Made by a program: the position numbers and the translations under genes. 64,000 nucleotides of DNA, taken from positions 248,001 through 312,000 of the forward strand of contig NZ_JANADR010000001.1 in the NCBI RefSeq assembly GCF_024199925.1. The letters are read 5' to 3'. Positions 26,754-36,009 of the stretch are shown here, piece by piece (the first letter of the stretch is position 1; each line of letters starts with the position of its first letter). Source of the DNA: Bradyrhizobium sp. CCGUVB1N3 (lineage in GTDB: Bacteria; Pseudomonadota; Alphaproteobacteria; Rhizobiales; Xanthobacteraceae). Below the pieces are notes generated by a model that had not been told where the DNA came from, ran no database searches, and saw only the letters and a program-made list of their open reading frames with translations.

Positions 26754-28361
26754 TCAGGCGGTAAGCCAGACGTACTCGGCGAAGGCGTAGCCCATCATAC
26801 CGCCGAGCGGGTTGGGCTCCAGTCCCTTCAGCTTGGCAGTGATGGCATCCACATTGGAGATGTAGGCCGGAATGATGGTGCCCGCTTCTTCCGACACCAG
26901 GACCTGCATCGCGTTATAGATCTCGCGGCGCTTGGCCTGATCGAGCGAGCCGCGGGCCTCGATCAGCATCTTGTCGAATTTTTCCGAGCTGAACCGGCTT
27001 TCGTTCCACGGCGCATCCGACTTGTACAGCAGGGAGAACAAGATGTCCGGCGTCGGACGCGGGTTGATGTTGCCGAAGTGGATCGGCGCCTTCAGCCAGT
27101 AATTGCTCCAGTAGCCGTCGGAGGGTACGCGCTTCACATCGAGCTTCATGCCGATCTGGGCGGCCGTCGCCTGGACGATCATGGCCATGTCGATCGCCGA
27201 ACCGGCCGCATCGGAGGTGATGACCTCAATGGTCTGGCCGAGAACGCCGGCTTTCTGGAAATGGAATTTGGCCTTTTCCGGATCGAACGATTTAGGCTTG
27301 AGGGCCGCGTTGTGGTAGAAGTTGGCGGGCGACACCGGTTGATCATTGCCGACGACGCCGAAGCCGCGCAGTGCCGATTTGACGATCTGCTCGCGGTTGA
27401 CGACGTATTTCATGCCCTCCACGAAATCCCGGTTGTTGCCCGGCACCATGTCCATGCGCATGTTCAGGTCGGTGTAGGTGCCCGACGTGGTCGTCGACAG
27501 CGCGAAACCAGTCTGGCCTTCGAGCAGGCGCACCGATCGCGGGTTGATCGACGCGGCGAGTTGGATGTCGCCGGACAGCAGGGCGTTGATCCGGGCGTTT
27601 TCATCAGGAATGGCGAAAAACTCGAATGAATCGACGTTCGGACCGCTCTTGAAGTAGTTGGGATTTCGTACGCCGATCGAGCGCTCGCCGGGTTCGAATT
27701 TCTTGCACGTGAAGGCACCGGTCCCGTTACCTGCGGAGAAATCGGTCGTGCCGTCGGCCACGATCATGAAGTGATGCATGGACAGGATCGTCGGGAGATC
27801 TGCGTTGGGGCTCGCTAGCGTCACCTCGACGGTCGTCTTGTCGACGGCCTTGAAGTCGGTCATTTGGGAAGCGATCGCCGCGACTTTCGACCCGGTTGCC
27901 TTGTCCAGGTGGCGCTTCAGCGAGAAGATGATGTCGTCGGCGCTGAGGTCCTTGCCGCTATGGAAGGTGACGCCCTTCTTCAGCTTGATCGTCCAGGTTT
28001 TGGCATCGGCGCTCTCGATCGACTCGGCGAGCTCCATCTGGGGCACGCCTGCCTGGTCGAGGAATGTCAGGCGGTTGTAGAAGGAGCAGCAGCGCACATA
28101 GTCGGTCGACAGTGAGGCTTTGGCCGGATCGAGCGTGTCGGCGGTCGAGGAGGACCAGGCCGCCGCTTTCAGAGCGCCGCCTTTCACGGGTGTCGCCGCC
28201 AACGCTTGCGACGCGCGGCCGAAGACCGCGCCGGCGGCAGCCAGTGCCACGCCATTGGCGAGCATGAACTTCAGGAGGTCGCGGCGCGAAGCCCCGCGCC
28301 GAATAGCGCTCTCGACCATGGCGTCGTCTGAACAGGACCAGTTCGTCGTCGTGTCGCTCAT
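26754..28361 (-). CDS. ABC transporter periplasmic substrate-binding protein (SBP family 5)
   Basis: 535 aa from the ATG at 28361; the frame is open much further upstream but that part has no family resemblance. The N-terminus has a twin-arginine type signal (ASRRDLLKFMLANGVALAAA, cleavage near SQALAATP), so it is probably exported folded. Family 5 features: SSSTADTLDPAKASLSTD, KLKKGVTFHSGKDLSADDII, SFDPEKAKFHFQKAG. It binds a peptide, opine or similar ligand for the transporter downstream. The neighbouring aminotransferase and oxidases suggest an amine or amino-acid derivative as ligand. Confidence 0.92.
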   Translation of the reverse strand: MSDTTTNWSCSDDAMVESAIRRGASRRDLLKFMLANGVALAAAGAVFGRASQALAATPVKGGALKAAAWSSSTADTLDPAKASLSTDYVRCCSFYNRLTFLDQAGVPQMELAESIESADAKTWTIKLKKGVTFHSGKDLSADDIIFSLKRHLDKATGSKVAAIASQMTDFKAVDKTTVEVTLASPNADLPTILSMHHFMIVADGTTDFSAGNGTGAFTCKKFEPGERSIGVRNPNYFKSGPNVDSFEFFAIPDENARINALLSGDIQLAASINPRSVRLLEGQTGFALSTTTSGTYTDLNMRMDMVPGNNRDFVEGMKYVVNREQIVKSALRGFGVVGNDQPVSPANFYHNAALKPKSFDPEKAKFHFQKAGVLGQTIEVITSDAAGSAIDMAMIVQATAAQIGMKLDVKRVPSDGYWSNYWLKAPIHFGNINPRPTPDILFSLLYKSDAPWNESRFSSEKFDKMLIEARGSLDQAKRREIYNAMQVLVSEEAGTIIPAYISNVDAITAKLKGLEPNPLGGMMGYAFAEYVWLTA

Positions 28362-28635
28362 GTCAATCCCTCGTCGCTGGCTAAGGCTATGGCTCTTGCT
28401 GCGGTGAGCGGCAGATTGTTCTGTCGCGCCATTATGGTGGATGCCGGCCCGGTCTCTGCAAAACGACCAGGCCGCGGCGCCCCTTAAGGACTGCATTCTT
28501 TCCCGCGGTCGAAGTCTGGCAGGATAGTCCCGCGGCTGTGGCCGAAAAAACCACGGACCGCGGCACAAAATTGCGAAGATGCCTCGGTTTCTAGTATTTC
28601 GGACCTGCTTGCAGCCGCCCCATTGTGCATGCCTA

Positions 28636-30018
28636 CTAATATTGCAGTGCGGCGCGAACTTCGGCATCGGCCAGCGTATCGTCGAGCGTCCTGGCGGTGC
28701 GCTCGATGATGGCGTCGATATCGGACTCCGAGCAGCAGAGCGGCGGGGCATAGCCCAACACGCCTGTCGGGAAAGCCCGGATGACGAGGCCGTGTTTCCA
28801 GGCGCGATCGAAAATGCGCTTTGCTGGTTCGGCTGCGGCGGGAAGCGGTGTCTTGCGTTGCTTGTCGGTGACGAGTTCGATGGCGGCAAGCATGCCACGG
28901 CCCCGCACATCCCCGACAAGGGGATGATCCCTTAGCGACTGAAGGCCCGCCATCAGACGTGCACCCGCCTTAGCACCATTCGCGAGCAAGCCGTCTTCAT
29001 AGAGACGCAGCACTTCAAGGGCGACCGCGGCACTGACCGGATGCGCGGAGTAGGTATAACCGTGGCCGATGGCGCTGGAACCCGCCGCATCGGCGATCGT
29101 GTCGTAGACATGATCCGACAGGAACACCGCGCCCATCGGCACGTATCCAGAGGTCAATCCCTTGGCGACGGTCATGAGGTCCGGGACGATTTCGTCCTCG
29201 CTGCACGCGAAAAGCGGTCCGGTCCTGCCGAACCCGGTGATGACCTCGTCCGCAACGAAGAGGATGCCATAGTCCTTGCACCGCGCGCGCATCGCTTTCA
29301 TCCAGCCTTTGGGCGGCACGAGCACACCGCCTGAGCCCTGGATCGGCTCGGCATAGAATGCGGCGACGCGTTGCGGGCCTCCGATCTCCTCGATTTTCGC
29401 ATCGAGCGCAGCCAGCGAGGCTGCGATGATGGCGTCCCCGTCCGCTCCGGCTGGATTGCGATAGACATAGTGCGACGGAATCCTGTGCTGCCAGTTGAAC
29501 GGCAAGCCGAACCCGGCATGGAAAGCGGGCAGGGCCGTCAGCCCGGCGCCGACGGCCGACGAGCCGTGATACCCCTGTTCGACGGTGATGAAATGCTCAC
29601 GCTGCGGCTCGCGGCGGGCGTGCCAGTAGTAACGGATGAAGCGGACCGTGCTGTCGACTGCATCCGAACCGCCGAGCGTGAAGTAGACGTGGTTCAGGTC
29701 ACCGGGAGCTCGCTGCGCCAATTCCGCGGCGAGCCGGATCGCCGGCTCCGAGCCGAGGCTGAAATAGCCCGTTGCGTAGGGAAGATCCTGCATCTGCCTG
29801 GCAGCGGCCGCAACGATACTCTCATGCCCATAGCCGGCATTGACGCACCAGAGCCCGGCAAAGCCGTCGATGAGCTGATGTCCGGAAGCGTCCGTCACGG
29901 TCGCTCCCTTGGCCGACTTCAGCACCCTGACGCCGGCCGCCTCATGCCCCCGGTAGGATGTGACGGGGTGGACGAGATGAGCCCGATCGAGCTCGATGAG
30001 TGAATTGCTGAGCATCAA
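28636..30018 (-). CDS. Class III (omega) aminotransferase
   Basis: 460 aa, PLP-dependent. The cofactor lysine is K286 in VAKGLTSGYVP, the Asp that pairs with the PLP ring is D257 in FVADEVITGFGR, and ATGYFSLGSEPAI and FTLGGSDAVDSTVRFIRYYW are typical of putrescine/beta-alanine-pyruvate and GABA-type aminotransferases. It probably transfers an amino group from an omega-amine to pyruvate or glyoxylate to give an aldehyde. It lies between the ABC operon and the GNAT gene (9-nt gap), and the aldehyde dehydrogenase at 33072 could take the product. The exact amine is unknown. Confidence 0.9.
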   Translation of the reverse strand: MMLSNSLIELDRAHLVHPVTSYRGHEAAGVRVLKSAKGATVTDASGHQLIDGFAGLWCVNAGYGHESIVAAAARQMQDLPYATGYFSLGSEPAIRLAAELAQRAPGDLNHVYFTLGGSDAVDSTVRFIRYYWHARREPQREHFITVEQGYHGSSAVGAGLTALPAFHAGFGLPFNWQHRIPSHYVYRNPAGADGDAIIAASLAALDAKIEEIGGPQRVAAFYAEPIQGSGGVLVPPKGWMKAMRARCKDYGILFVADEVITGFGRTGPLFACSEDEIVPDLMTVAKGLTSGYVPMGAVFLSDHVYDTIADAAGSSAIGHGYTYSAHPVSAAVALEVLRLYEDGLLANGAKAGARLMAGLQSLRDHPLVGDVRGRGMLAAIELVTDKQRKTPLPAAAEPAKRIFDRAWKHGLVIRAFPTGVLGYAPPLCCSESDIDAIIERTARTLDDTLADAEVRAALQY

Positions 30019-30027
30019 GGTCTCCGC

Positions 30028-30870
30028 TTATCCAAAAGCCTGGCTGGCGAGGGCGAATGCCGTGAATGTCGCGCCGCTGGACCGGGCAACGACGGGGCGC
30101 TGCATGACAATGCCCTCGTCCACCGGGACGAGGCCCTTGTCCGTGAGCCAGGCTTCCAATTGAGAGGCCTCGGCAGTATCCACGCGAACGAAGCGTCCTT
30201 CCCGCCCGGCCATGAAATAGGCGAGCAGAGCCTTCCCGCCGTCCGCGTTCGCGGCCACAACAGGACCGATCACCTCACCTCTGCCGAAGGCGCGTGACGC
30301 CGCAAATCCGGCGATCCTTTGGCCATCACCGAGCACCGCGAGATGGCCGACCTTCACGAGGGCACGGAGCAGATCTTCCCGGCCAGCACCGTATGAGCTC
30401 CTGTCGAGCGCGAGGATCTCCGGGATATCGCGAGGCTCTGCCGGCCGGACATTGGCGGGCAAGGTGACACGCAAGGCGTGTCCCTGATGCTGGACGATTG
30501 TTCCGGTTCGGCAAAAGCCGAGCTTCTGATAGAGCGGCAGGCCTTCACTCGTTGCAACGAGCCTCAGCGCACGCTCTCCCGCCAGCGCGATGGCTGCCTC
30601 CATGAGCTGACGGCCCAATCCGCGTCCACGAGCGGCTTCATCGACGATGACCATATTGATGGTTGCGACATCCCGCTGGTAGGGCGTCATCAGAACCGTC
30701 CCGACAACGGTCGAAGCATTCGCGTCCAGCGCGACGAATCCCGCGCTCAGGTCGAGTGCCAGTTGCCAGTCCTCGAGCCGGTGCGGCCACTTGGCTTGAC
30801 GTGAAAGGCGCAACGCACCTTCGAGATGTTCGGGGCGGAAGGCGGTGAGCGAGATGGTGCTCTGGGTCAT
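30028..30870 (-). CDS. GNAT family N-acetyltransferase with two acetyltransferase domains
   Basis: 280 aa from the ATG at 30870. The first half is a normal GNAT domain with the acetyl-CoA loop VDEAARGRGLGRQLMEAAI and GLPLYQKLGFC; the second half (from about residue 150) is a weaker GNAT-like fold with FGRGEVIGPVVAAN. It ends FALASQAFG. It has the same architecture and shared segments (WPHRLEDWQ) as the protein at 37166-38065, so the two are paralogues flanking the same catabolic region. Likely to acetylate an amine, amino acid or pathway intermediate; no substrate can be named. Confidence 0.85.
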   Translation of the reverse strand: MTQSTISLTAFRPEHLEGALRLSRQAKWPHRLEDWQLALDLSAGFVALDANASTVVGTVLMTPYQRDVATINMVIVDEAARGRGLGRQLMEAAIALAGERALRLVATSEGLPLYQKLGFCRTGTIVQHQGHALRVTLPANVRPAEPRDIPEILALDRSSYGAGREDLLRALVKVGHLAVLGDGQRIAGFAASRAFGRGEVIGPVVAANADGGKALLAYFMAGREGRFVRVDTAEASQLEAWLTDKGLVPVDEGIVMQRPVVARSSGATFTAFALASQAFG

Positions 30871-31042
30871 CGAGTCGTTTTCCTGTCCGGCGCCAGTCTC
30901 GTATTTTGGCGACGTGCAGATCGTCTGAAGGCCGCCGCGCGAACGATATCTTCCACCGCAGCCAGCGGAAAAGCCGCATCTTATGCCGCACGAGTGCTCT
31001 ATTGTTGCGGCTCTGACATTGCGCGAGTACACCAGGATAGGG

Positions 31043-31714
31043 ATGATGAGCCAGTTTCGTCCTAAATTCGTGACCTTCGACTGCTACGGCACGCTGACGA
31101 ATTTCCAGATGGCGGAAGCGGCGCAGGATCTCTATCGCGCGCGTCTACCCGAACCGCAGATGGCTGCGCTCGTGCGGGATTTCGCGGCGTATCGGCTCGA
31201 CGAAATTCTCGGCGACTGGAAACCCTATGCCGACGTGATCCACAATGCGCTGGAGCGCGCATGCAAGCGCAATGGCGTTGCCTTCAAGGCCGAGCATGCG
31301 CAGATGGTCTATGACCGCGTGCCGAGCTGGGGGCCGCATCCCGACGTTCCTGCCGGGCTTTCCAAGGTTGCCAAGGAGATTCCGCTCGTCATCCTCTCGA
31401 ACGCCATGAATGCGCAACTTCCTTCCAACGTGGCGAAGCTTGGAGCGCCTTTTCACGCCGCACTCACCGCCGAACAGGCTCGATCCTACAAGCCTCGCAT
31501 GAAGGGGTTCGAGTATATGTTCGATACGCTGGGCTGCGGGCCTGAGGACGTGGTGCACTGCTCATCGTCCTTCCGCTACGACCTGATGACCGCTCATGAT
31601 CTCGGCATCAAGAACAAGGTGTGGGTCAATCGGGGGCACGAGCCCGCGAATCCCTACTACGGCTACGTTGAAATCAAGGACATCGGCGGCCTGCCAGGCG
31701 TGTTCGGACTCTGA
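31043..31714 (+). CDS. HAD hydrolase, haloacid dehalogenase type II
   Basis: 223 aa from the ATG at 31043 (a second ATG follows at once). HAD motifs: the nucleophile Asp13 in FVTFDCYGTLTNF, Ser/Asn in VILSNAMNAQLP, Lys in YKPRMKGFEYM and the SSSFRYDLMTAHDLGIKN region. This is the L-2-haloacid dehalogenase branch (subclass I cap). It is divergent from the GNAT gene and starts a pair with the FAD oxidoreductase 16 nt downstream. In such amine-catabolism clusters the true substrate is often a non-halogenated compound. Confidence 0.88.
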   Translation: MMSQFRPKFVTFDCYGTLTNFQMAEAAQDLYRARLPEPQMAALVRDFAAYRLDEILGDWKPYADVIHNALERACKRNGVAFKAEHAQMVYDRVPSWGPHPDVPAGLSKVAKEIPLVILSNAMNAQLPSNVAKLGAPFHAALTAEQARSYKPRMKGFEYMFDTLGCGPEDVVHCSSSFRYDLMTAHDLGIKNKVWVNRGHEPANPYYGYVEIKDIGGLPGVFGL

Positions 31715-31730
31715 GCTGGCGGGATCTGCG

Positions 31731-33005
31731 GTGAAATACGTCTCCTACTGGCACGATACCGCACCAGACTTCTCCGGCGGCGCCGAAGGTCCCGTCGAGG
31801 GGCACTATGACGTCGCGGTGATCGGTGGCGGCTTCACGGGCCTGGGAGCCGCGCGCCAGCTCGCGAAGGCAGGAACCAGGGTCGTTGTCCTGGAGGCAGA
31901 CCGGGTGAGCTGCGGAGCATCGGGCCGCAACGGTGGACATCTCAACAACGGTCTGGCCCACAGCTATCTTGCCGCCAAGGCGGAGTTGGGGACGGAGCGA
32001 GCCATCGCGCTTTACCGCGCACTTGATGCCTCGATCGACACGCTCGAGGCGCTCATTGCGGAGGAGGGCATTGCCTGCAACTTCCGCCGTGCCGGCAAGC
32101 TGAAGCTCGCCTCCAAGCCCAAGCACTTCGATGCCATCGCGCGGAACTTCGAAGCGGTCCATCGCGAGGTGGATCCGGACACCGCGTTGCTGTCGCCCCA
32201 GGATCTAAGCTCGGAGATCGGTTCGCCCTTCTTTGGCGCGATGCTCTCGAAGAAGAGCGCGATGATGCATATGGGGCGCTATGGCGTCGCACTGGCCGAG
32301 GCGGCCAAACGCCGCGGCGCGATCATCTTCGAGAAGGCTCCGGTCACCGCGCAGGTGCCGGAAGGATCGCGCCACCGCTTGACGACGCCTCGTGGCAGCG
32401 TCACCGCCGATCAGGTGCTGCTGGCGACAGGCGCCTACACCACACCGAACTTTCCCTACTTCCGTCGGCGCATCATCACCGTCGGCAGCTTCATCATAGC
32501 GACCCGTCCGCTGGACGCGGCCGAAATCGCGGCCACCATGCCGGGCAACCGCACGTGCGTCAATTCGATGAACGTCGGCAATTATTTTCGGCTGGCACCC
32601 GACGATCGCCTGATTTTCGGCGGCCGCGCGCGCTTTTCGGCGACATCAGATCAGCGTTCCGACGCCAAGAGTGGCGCCGTGCTCATCGACAGTCTCACGC
32701 GAACCTTCCCGCAACTCGCCGGCATCCCGATCGACTATTGCTGGGGCGGGCTCGTCGACATGACCAGCGATCGCTACCCGCGCGCCGGCTATCAGGACGG
32801 GCTATGGTATGCGATGGGCTATTCCGGCCATGGTGCGCAGCTGTCGACCCATCTCGGCATGATCATCGCCGATGCGATGCTGGGACACGAAGATCAAAAC
32901 CCGACGAAAGGCCTCGACTGGCCCGCGGTGCCCGGCCATTTCGGCAAGCCATGGTTCCTGCCGCTGGTGGGGATGTACTACAAGATGCTTGATCGCCTTC
33001 AATAG
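31731..33005 (+). CDS. FAD-dependent oxidoreductase (DAO family, PuuB-like)
   Basis: 424 aa with a GTG start at 31731, the first plausible start after the HAD stop; no in-frame ATG lies near. The protein opens VKYVSYWHDTAP and has the FAD motif VAVIGGGFTGLGAARQLAKAG, then SCGASGRNGGHLNNGLAHSY, as in gamma-glutamylputrescine oxidase and similar amine oxidases. The end has WGGLVDMTSDRYPRAGY and MGYSGHGAQLSTHLG. It would oxidise an amine to an aldehyde with O2 in the cytoplasm, and the aldehyde dehydrogenase gene is the next neighbour (convergent). Confidence 0.87.
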   Translation: MKYVSYWHDTAPDFSGGAEGPVEGHYDVAVIGGGFTGLGAARQLAKAGTRVVVLEADRVSCGASGRNGGHLNNGLAHSYLAAKAELGTERAIALYRALDASIDTLEALIAEEGIACNFRRAGKLKLASKPKHFDAIARNFEAVHREVDPDTALLSPQDLSSEIGSPFFGAMLSKKSAMMHMGRYGVALAEAAKRRGAIIFEKAPVTAQVPEGSRHRLTTPRGSVTADQVLLATGAYTTPNFPYFRRRIITVGSFIIATRPLDAAEIAATMPGNRTCVNSMNVGNYFRLAPDDRLIFGGRARFSATSDQRSDAKSGAVLIDSLTRTFPQLAGIPIDYCWGGLVDMTSDRYPRAGYQDGLWYAMGYSGHGAQLSTHLGMIIADAMLGHEDQNPTKGLDWPAVPGHFGKPWFLPLVGMYYKMLDRLQ

Positions 33006-33071
33006 TCCCGCCTCGCGGTGCGAGCGGAGAGGGCGCGAGCATACGCCCCCGTCGTTCCGTCGTCGCCTAGA

Positions 33072-34529
33072 CTAGCCCAACCCGCCGATGTGGAAGGTCT
33101 TCATCTCGAGATATTCCTCGATCCCGACCTGCGCTCCCTCGCGCCCCAAGCCGGATTGCTTGACACCGCCGAAAGGGGCCACCTCCGTCGACACCATGCC
33201 GGTGTTGAGACCGATCATGCCGGCTTCTAGCGCCTCCGCAACACGCCAGGAGCGCTTCAGGTCTCTGGTATAGAAATAAGCCGCCAGGCCGAAGGGCGTC
33301 GCATTTGCAATCGCAATCGCCTCCTCGTCGGTCTCGAAGCGGAAGAGAGGCGCGACAGGACCAAATGTCTCTTCGTGCGCCAGCACCATATCGGTGGTCG
33401 CCTCGGTCAGGACGATCGGTGCGGTAAATTGCGGACCCTTGGGCTGCGTCACCGGTCGGGCGGCAATACGGGCGCCCTTGGACAGCGCGTCGGCGACGTG
33501 GCGGTTGATCTTGCTGATCGCCACCTCGTTGATCATCGGTCCAATCGCCACGCCGGGTTCGAGACCTGATCCCACCTTCATCTTTTCGACGCGGGCGACG
33601 AGCTTGTCCGCGAAGGCATCATAGACGCCGGCTTGCACGAGGATCCGATTGGCGCAAACGCAGGTCTGGCCGCCATTGCGGAACTTCGACATGATCGCAC
33701 CTTCGACCGCGAGGTCGAGATCGGCATCGTCGAAGACGATGAAGGGCGCATTTCCGCCGAGTTCGAGGCTCAGCCGCTTGACGCTGTCTGCGGCGCCGCG
33801 CATGAGCAGCGAGCCGATGCGCGTCGAGCCTGTGAACGAGATCTTGCGCACTGTTTCGTTGGCCATGATCTCCGCGCCGATCTCTGTCGGCAGGCCGGTG
33901 AGAATATTGATGACGCCGGCGGGAATTCCGGCGCGCTCGGCCAGCACCCCGAGAGCCAGCGCCGAATAGGGCGTGAAATCCGACGGCTTGATCACGACGG
34001 TGCACCCCGCCGCGAGCGCGGGAGCCACCTTGCGCGTGATCATGGCGTTCGGGAAATTCCAGGGCGTGATGATTGCGCACACGCCCACCGGCTCCTTGAG
34101 AACAACGATGCGCCGATCGGGCGTCGGCGAGGGGATCGTCGTGCCGCCGATACGCCGGGCTTCCTCCGCGAACCATTTGACGAAGGAGGCACCGTAGCGG
34201 ATCTCGCCCCTGGACTCGTCCAACGGCTTGCCCTGTTCGAGCGTCAGAATGCGCGCCAGATCGTCCAGATGCGCGATCATGAGCCCATGCCAGGCTTCCA
34301 GAAGCGCGGCGCGCTCGGCGTTGGTCTTCGCACGCCAGGTGGCGTAGGCCTTGGCCGCCGCGGCAATAGCGGCGTGCGCGTCGTCCCGCCCCATATTCGG
34401 TACGGTGCCAAGGATGGCCTGCGTTGCCGGGTCGATCACGTCGATCGTCGCTTCCGAGAGCGCTCCCAGCCATTGGCCGCCGATCAAGCCCTGCTGGCGG
34501 AAGAGCTCTTTGTCGTTCAGCTTCTGCAT
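33072..34529 (-). CDS. gabD: NAD(P)-dependent aldehyde dehydrogenase (succinate-semialdehyde dehydrogenase type)
   Basis: 485 aa. Catalytic C290 is in NGGQTCVCANR and the general base E256 in LELGGNAPF; the cofactor segment ITPWNFPNAMITRKVAPALA and SFTGSTRIGSLLM are of GabD type. It would oxidise succinate semialdehyde or a related semialdehyde from the aminotransferase or oxidase steps. It is the last gene of the minus-strand run ghrA-like, cupin, malate/tartrate dehydrogenase-like, gabD; the gap to the gene before it is 15 nt. Specificity for succinate semialdehyde is likely but not proven. Confidence 0.88.
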   Translation of the reverse strand: MQKLNDKELFRQQGLIGGQWLGALSEATIDVIDPATQAILGTVPNMGRDDAHAAIAAAAKAYATWRAKTNAERAALLEAWHGLMIAHLDDLARILTLEQGKPLDESRGEIRYGASFVKWFAEEARRIGGTTIPSPTPDRRIVVLKEPVGVCAIITPWNFPNAMITRKVAPALAAGCTVVIKPSDFTPYSALALGVLAERAGIPAGVINILTGLPTEIGAEIMANETVRKISFTGSTRIGSLLMRGAADSVKRLSLELGGNAPFIVFDDADLDLAVEGAIMSKFRNGGQTCVCANRILVQAGVYDAFADKLVARVEKMKVGSGLEPGVAIGPMINEVAISKINRHVADALSKGARIAARPVTQPKGPQFTAPIVLTEATTDMVLAHEETFGPVAPLFRFETDEEAIAIANATPFGLAAYFYTRDLKRSWRVAEALEAGMIGLNTGMVSTEVAPFGGVKQSGLGREGAQVGIEEYLEMKTFHIGGLG

Positions 34530-34544
34530 CTGCTGATCCTTCGA

Positions 34545-35588
34545 TTAGGAGAGACGGGAAAGCACGGCTGCGGTGATCGCCTCGGTGCGCTCTTTGCCTG
34601 GCACCGTGCCGATGCCACGGGACGTAGTGGCCTCCAGCGCCGCCATGATGCGTATTGCGGCGTCAGTCTCGCCCAGATGCTCGAGCATCATCGCCCCGGA
34701 CCAGATGGCCGCGATCGGGCTGGCAATGCCGAGATGGGCGATGTCCGGTGCCGAGCCATGAACGGGCTCGAACATCGAAGGAGCGCTGCGGTCCGGGTTG
34801 ACGTTGGCCGAGGCGGCAAAGCCGAGTCCGCCCTGGATGGCGGCGCCGAGATCGGTCAGGATGTCGCCGAAGAGGTTGGATGCGACGACAACGTCGAGGC
34901 TCTCCGGCGCCATGACCATGCGGGCAGCAAGCGCGTCCACGTGGTAGCTCATGCATTCGACATCCGGATAGTCGGCGGCGACCAGCCGTGTCACCTCGTC
35001 CCAGAAGACCATCGAGTATTTTTGGGCATTCGACTTGGTGACCGAGGCAAGTTTTCCGCGTCGCTTGCGCGCCTGGTCGAATCCGAATCGCAATATTCGT
35101 TCCACGCCGGCGCGCGTAAACACCGAGGTCTCGACCGCGATCTCGGCGGAGGTGCCCTGATGCACGCGTCCGCCGGCGCCCGAATATTCACCTTCGGTAT
35201 TCTCGCGGATGCAGAGAATGTCGAACTCGGTTGCCTTCAGCGGGCCGTTGACGCCCGGGAGCAGGCGGTGCGGCCGAACATTGGCGTACTGCGTAAATCC
35301 CTTGCGAATCGGCAGCAGGAGACCGTGCAGCGACACGGCATCGGGTACCTCCGCCGGCCAGCCGACCGCGCCGAGCAGAATGGCATCGAACCCCTGCAGC
35401 GTCTTGATGCCATCAGCAGGCATCATTGCGCCCGTTTCCTTGTAGAAGGCGCAGGACCACGGAAATCTCGTGCCATTGAGCACGAAGCCCGAATGCTTGG
35501 CGGCAGCCTCGAGCACGGTCCATGCGGCTTCTGTCACATCGCGGCCGATCCCATCACCGGGAATGAGTGCGATTGCGTAATTCTTCAC
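34545..35588 (-). CDS. Isocitrate/isopropylmalate dehydrogenase family (tartrate / D-malate dehydrogenase type)
   Basis: 347 aa. LIPGDGIGRDVTEAAWTVLE opens the protein; the substrate site has KGFTQYANVRPHRLLPG and CIRENTEGEYSGAGG; the metal Asp residues are in VVASNLFGDILTDLGAAIQG and the end has FEPVHGSAPDIA. The YANVRP and ENTEGEYS pattern and length fit tartrate/D-malate dehydrogenases (TtuC/DmlA) rather than LeuB, which would give pyruvate or oxaloglycolate from a D-malate-like acid. It lies 58 nt after the cupin gene in one operon. Confidence 0.85.
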   Translation of the reverse strand: MKNYAIALIPGDGIGRDVTEAAWTVLEAAAKHSGFVLNGTRFPWSCAFYKETGAMMPADGIKTLQGFDAILLGAVGWPAEVPDAVSLHGLLLPIRKGFTQYANVRPHRLLPGVNGPLKATEFDILCIRENTEGEYSGAGGRVHQGTSAEIAVETSVFTRAGVERILRFGFDQARKRRGKLASVTKSNAQKYSMVFWDEVTRLVAADYPDVECMSYHVDALAARMVMAPESLDVVVASNLFGDILTDLGAAIQGGLGFAASANVNPDRSAPSMFEPVHGSAPDIAHLGIASPIAAIWSGAMMLEHLGETDAAIRIMAALEATTSRGIGTVPGKERTEAITAAVLSRLS

Positions 35589-35646
35589 GAAAGCTCCTGG
35601 ATGTGGATGAGCACGCTGCTCGAGCGGTGGTTGGTGCAGCTCGGAC

Positions 35647-35997
35647 TCATGACACCGTGACGTAGATCTTGCGGACGGTCTCGATGGTTTTCCAGACGCC
35701 GGTGAATCCCGGCTTCATGACGAAGCTGTCGCCGGCTCTGAACGTGAGCGGGGCGCCGCCGTCCGGCGTAATCTCGATCACACCGGCGAGGATGTGACAG
35801 AACTCGAAAGTTTCCCCCTTGATGGAGCGCGTTTCGCCCGGCGTCGCTTCCCATACGCCGGTATGCACGAGCTCACCCTTGGCCATGTCTTGCGCCCAGG
35901 TCTTGTAGTGGGGAGCGCCGGCAATGAGCCGCTCCGGCATGGGGCCGGATTCCTTCGGGGCGAAAGCCGGGTTGGGATCGATCAGTTTCAGCAGCAA
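35647..35997 (-). CDS. Small single-domain cupin protein
   Basis: 116 aa. One cupin barrel of the DUF861/(S)-ureidoglycine-aminohydrolase-like type: GVWEATPGETRSIKGETFEF, CHILAGVIEITPDGG and FRAGDSFVMKPGFTGVWKT. The DSFVMKPGFTGVWKTIE ending is typical of small cupins found in amine and opine catabolic operons, with no settled function. It is between the GhrA-like gene (12-nt gap) and the dehydrogenase. Substrate binding or isomerisation is possible; I do not assign a reaction. Confidence 0.82.
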   Translation of the reverse strand: MLLKLIDPNPAFAPKESGPMPERLIAGAPHYKTWAQDMAKGELVHTGVWEATPGETRSIKGETFEFCHILAGVIEITPDGGAPLTFRAGDSFVMKPGFTGVWKTIETVRKIYVTVS

Positions 35998-36009
35998 GTT
36001 TGGCTCCTT

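Noticed and set aside
31043..31714. True haloacid degradation
   Set aside because: The HAD protein has the right motifs, but no haloacid uptake gene is near and the context is amine oxidation, so a halogenated substrate is not claimed.
33633..35660. 675-codon plus-strand open frame
   Set aside because: It runs antisense to the aldehyde dehydrogenase and dehydrogenase genes, which have complete motifs; a GC-rich shadow frame.
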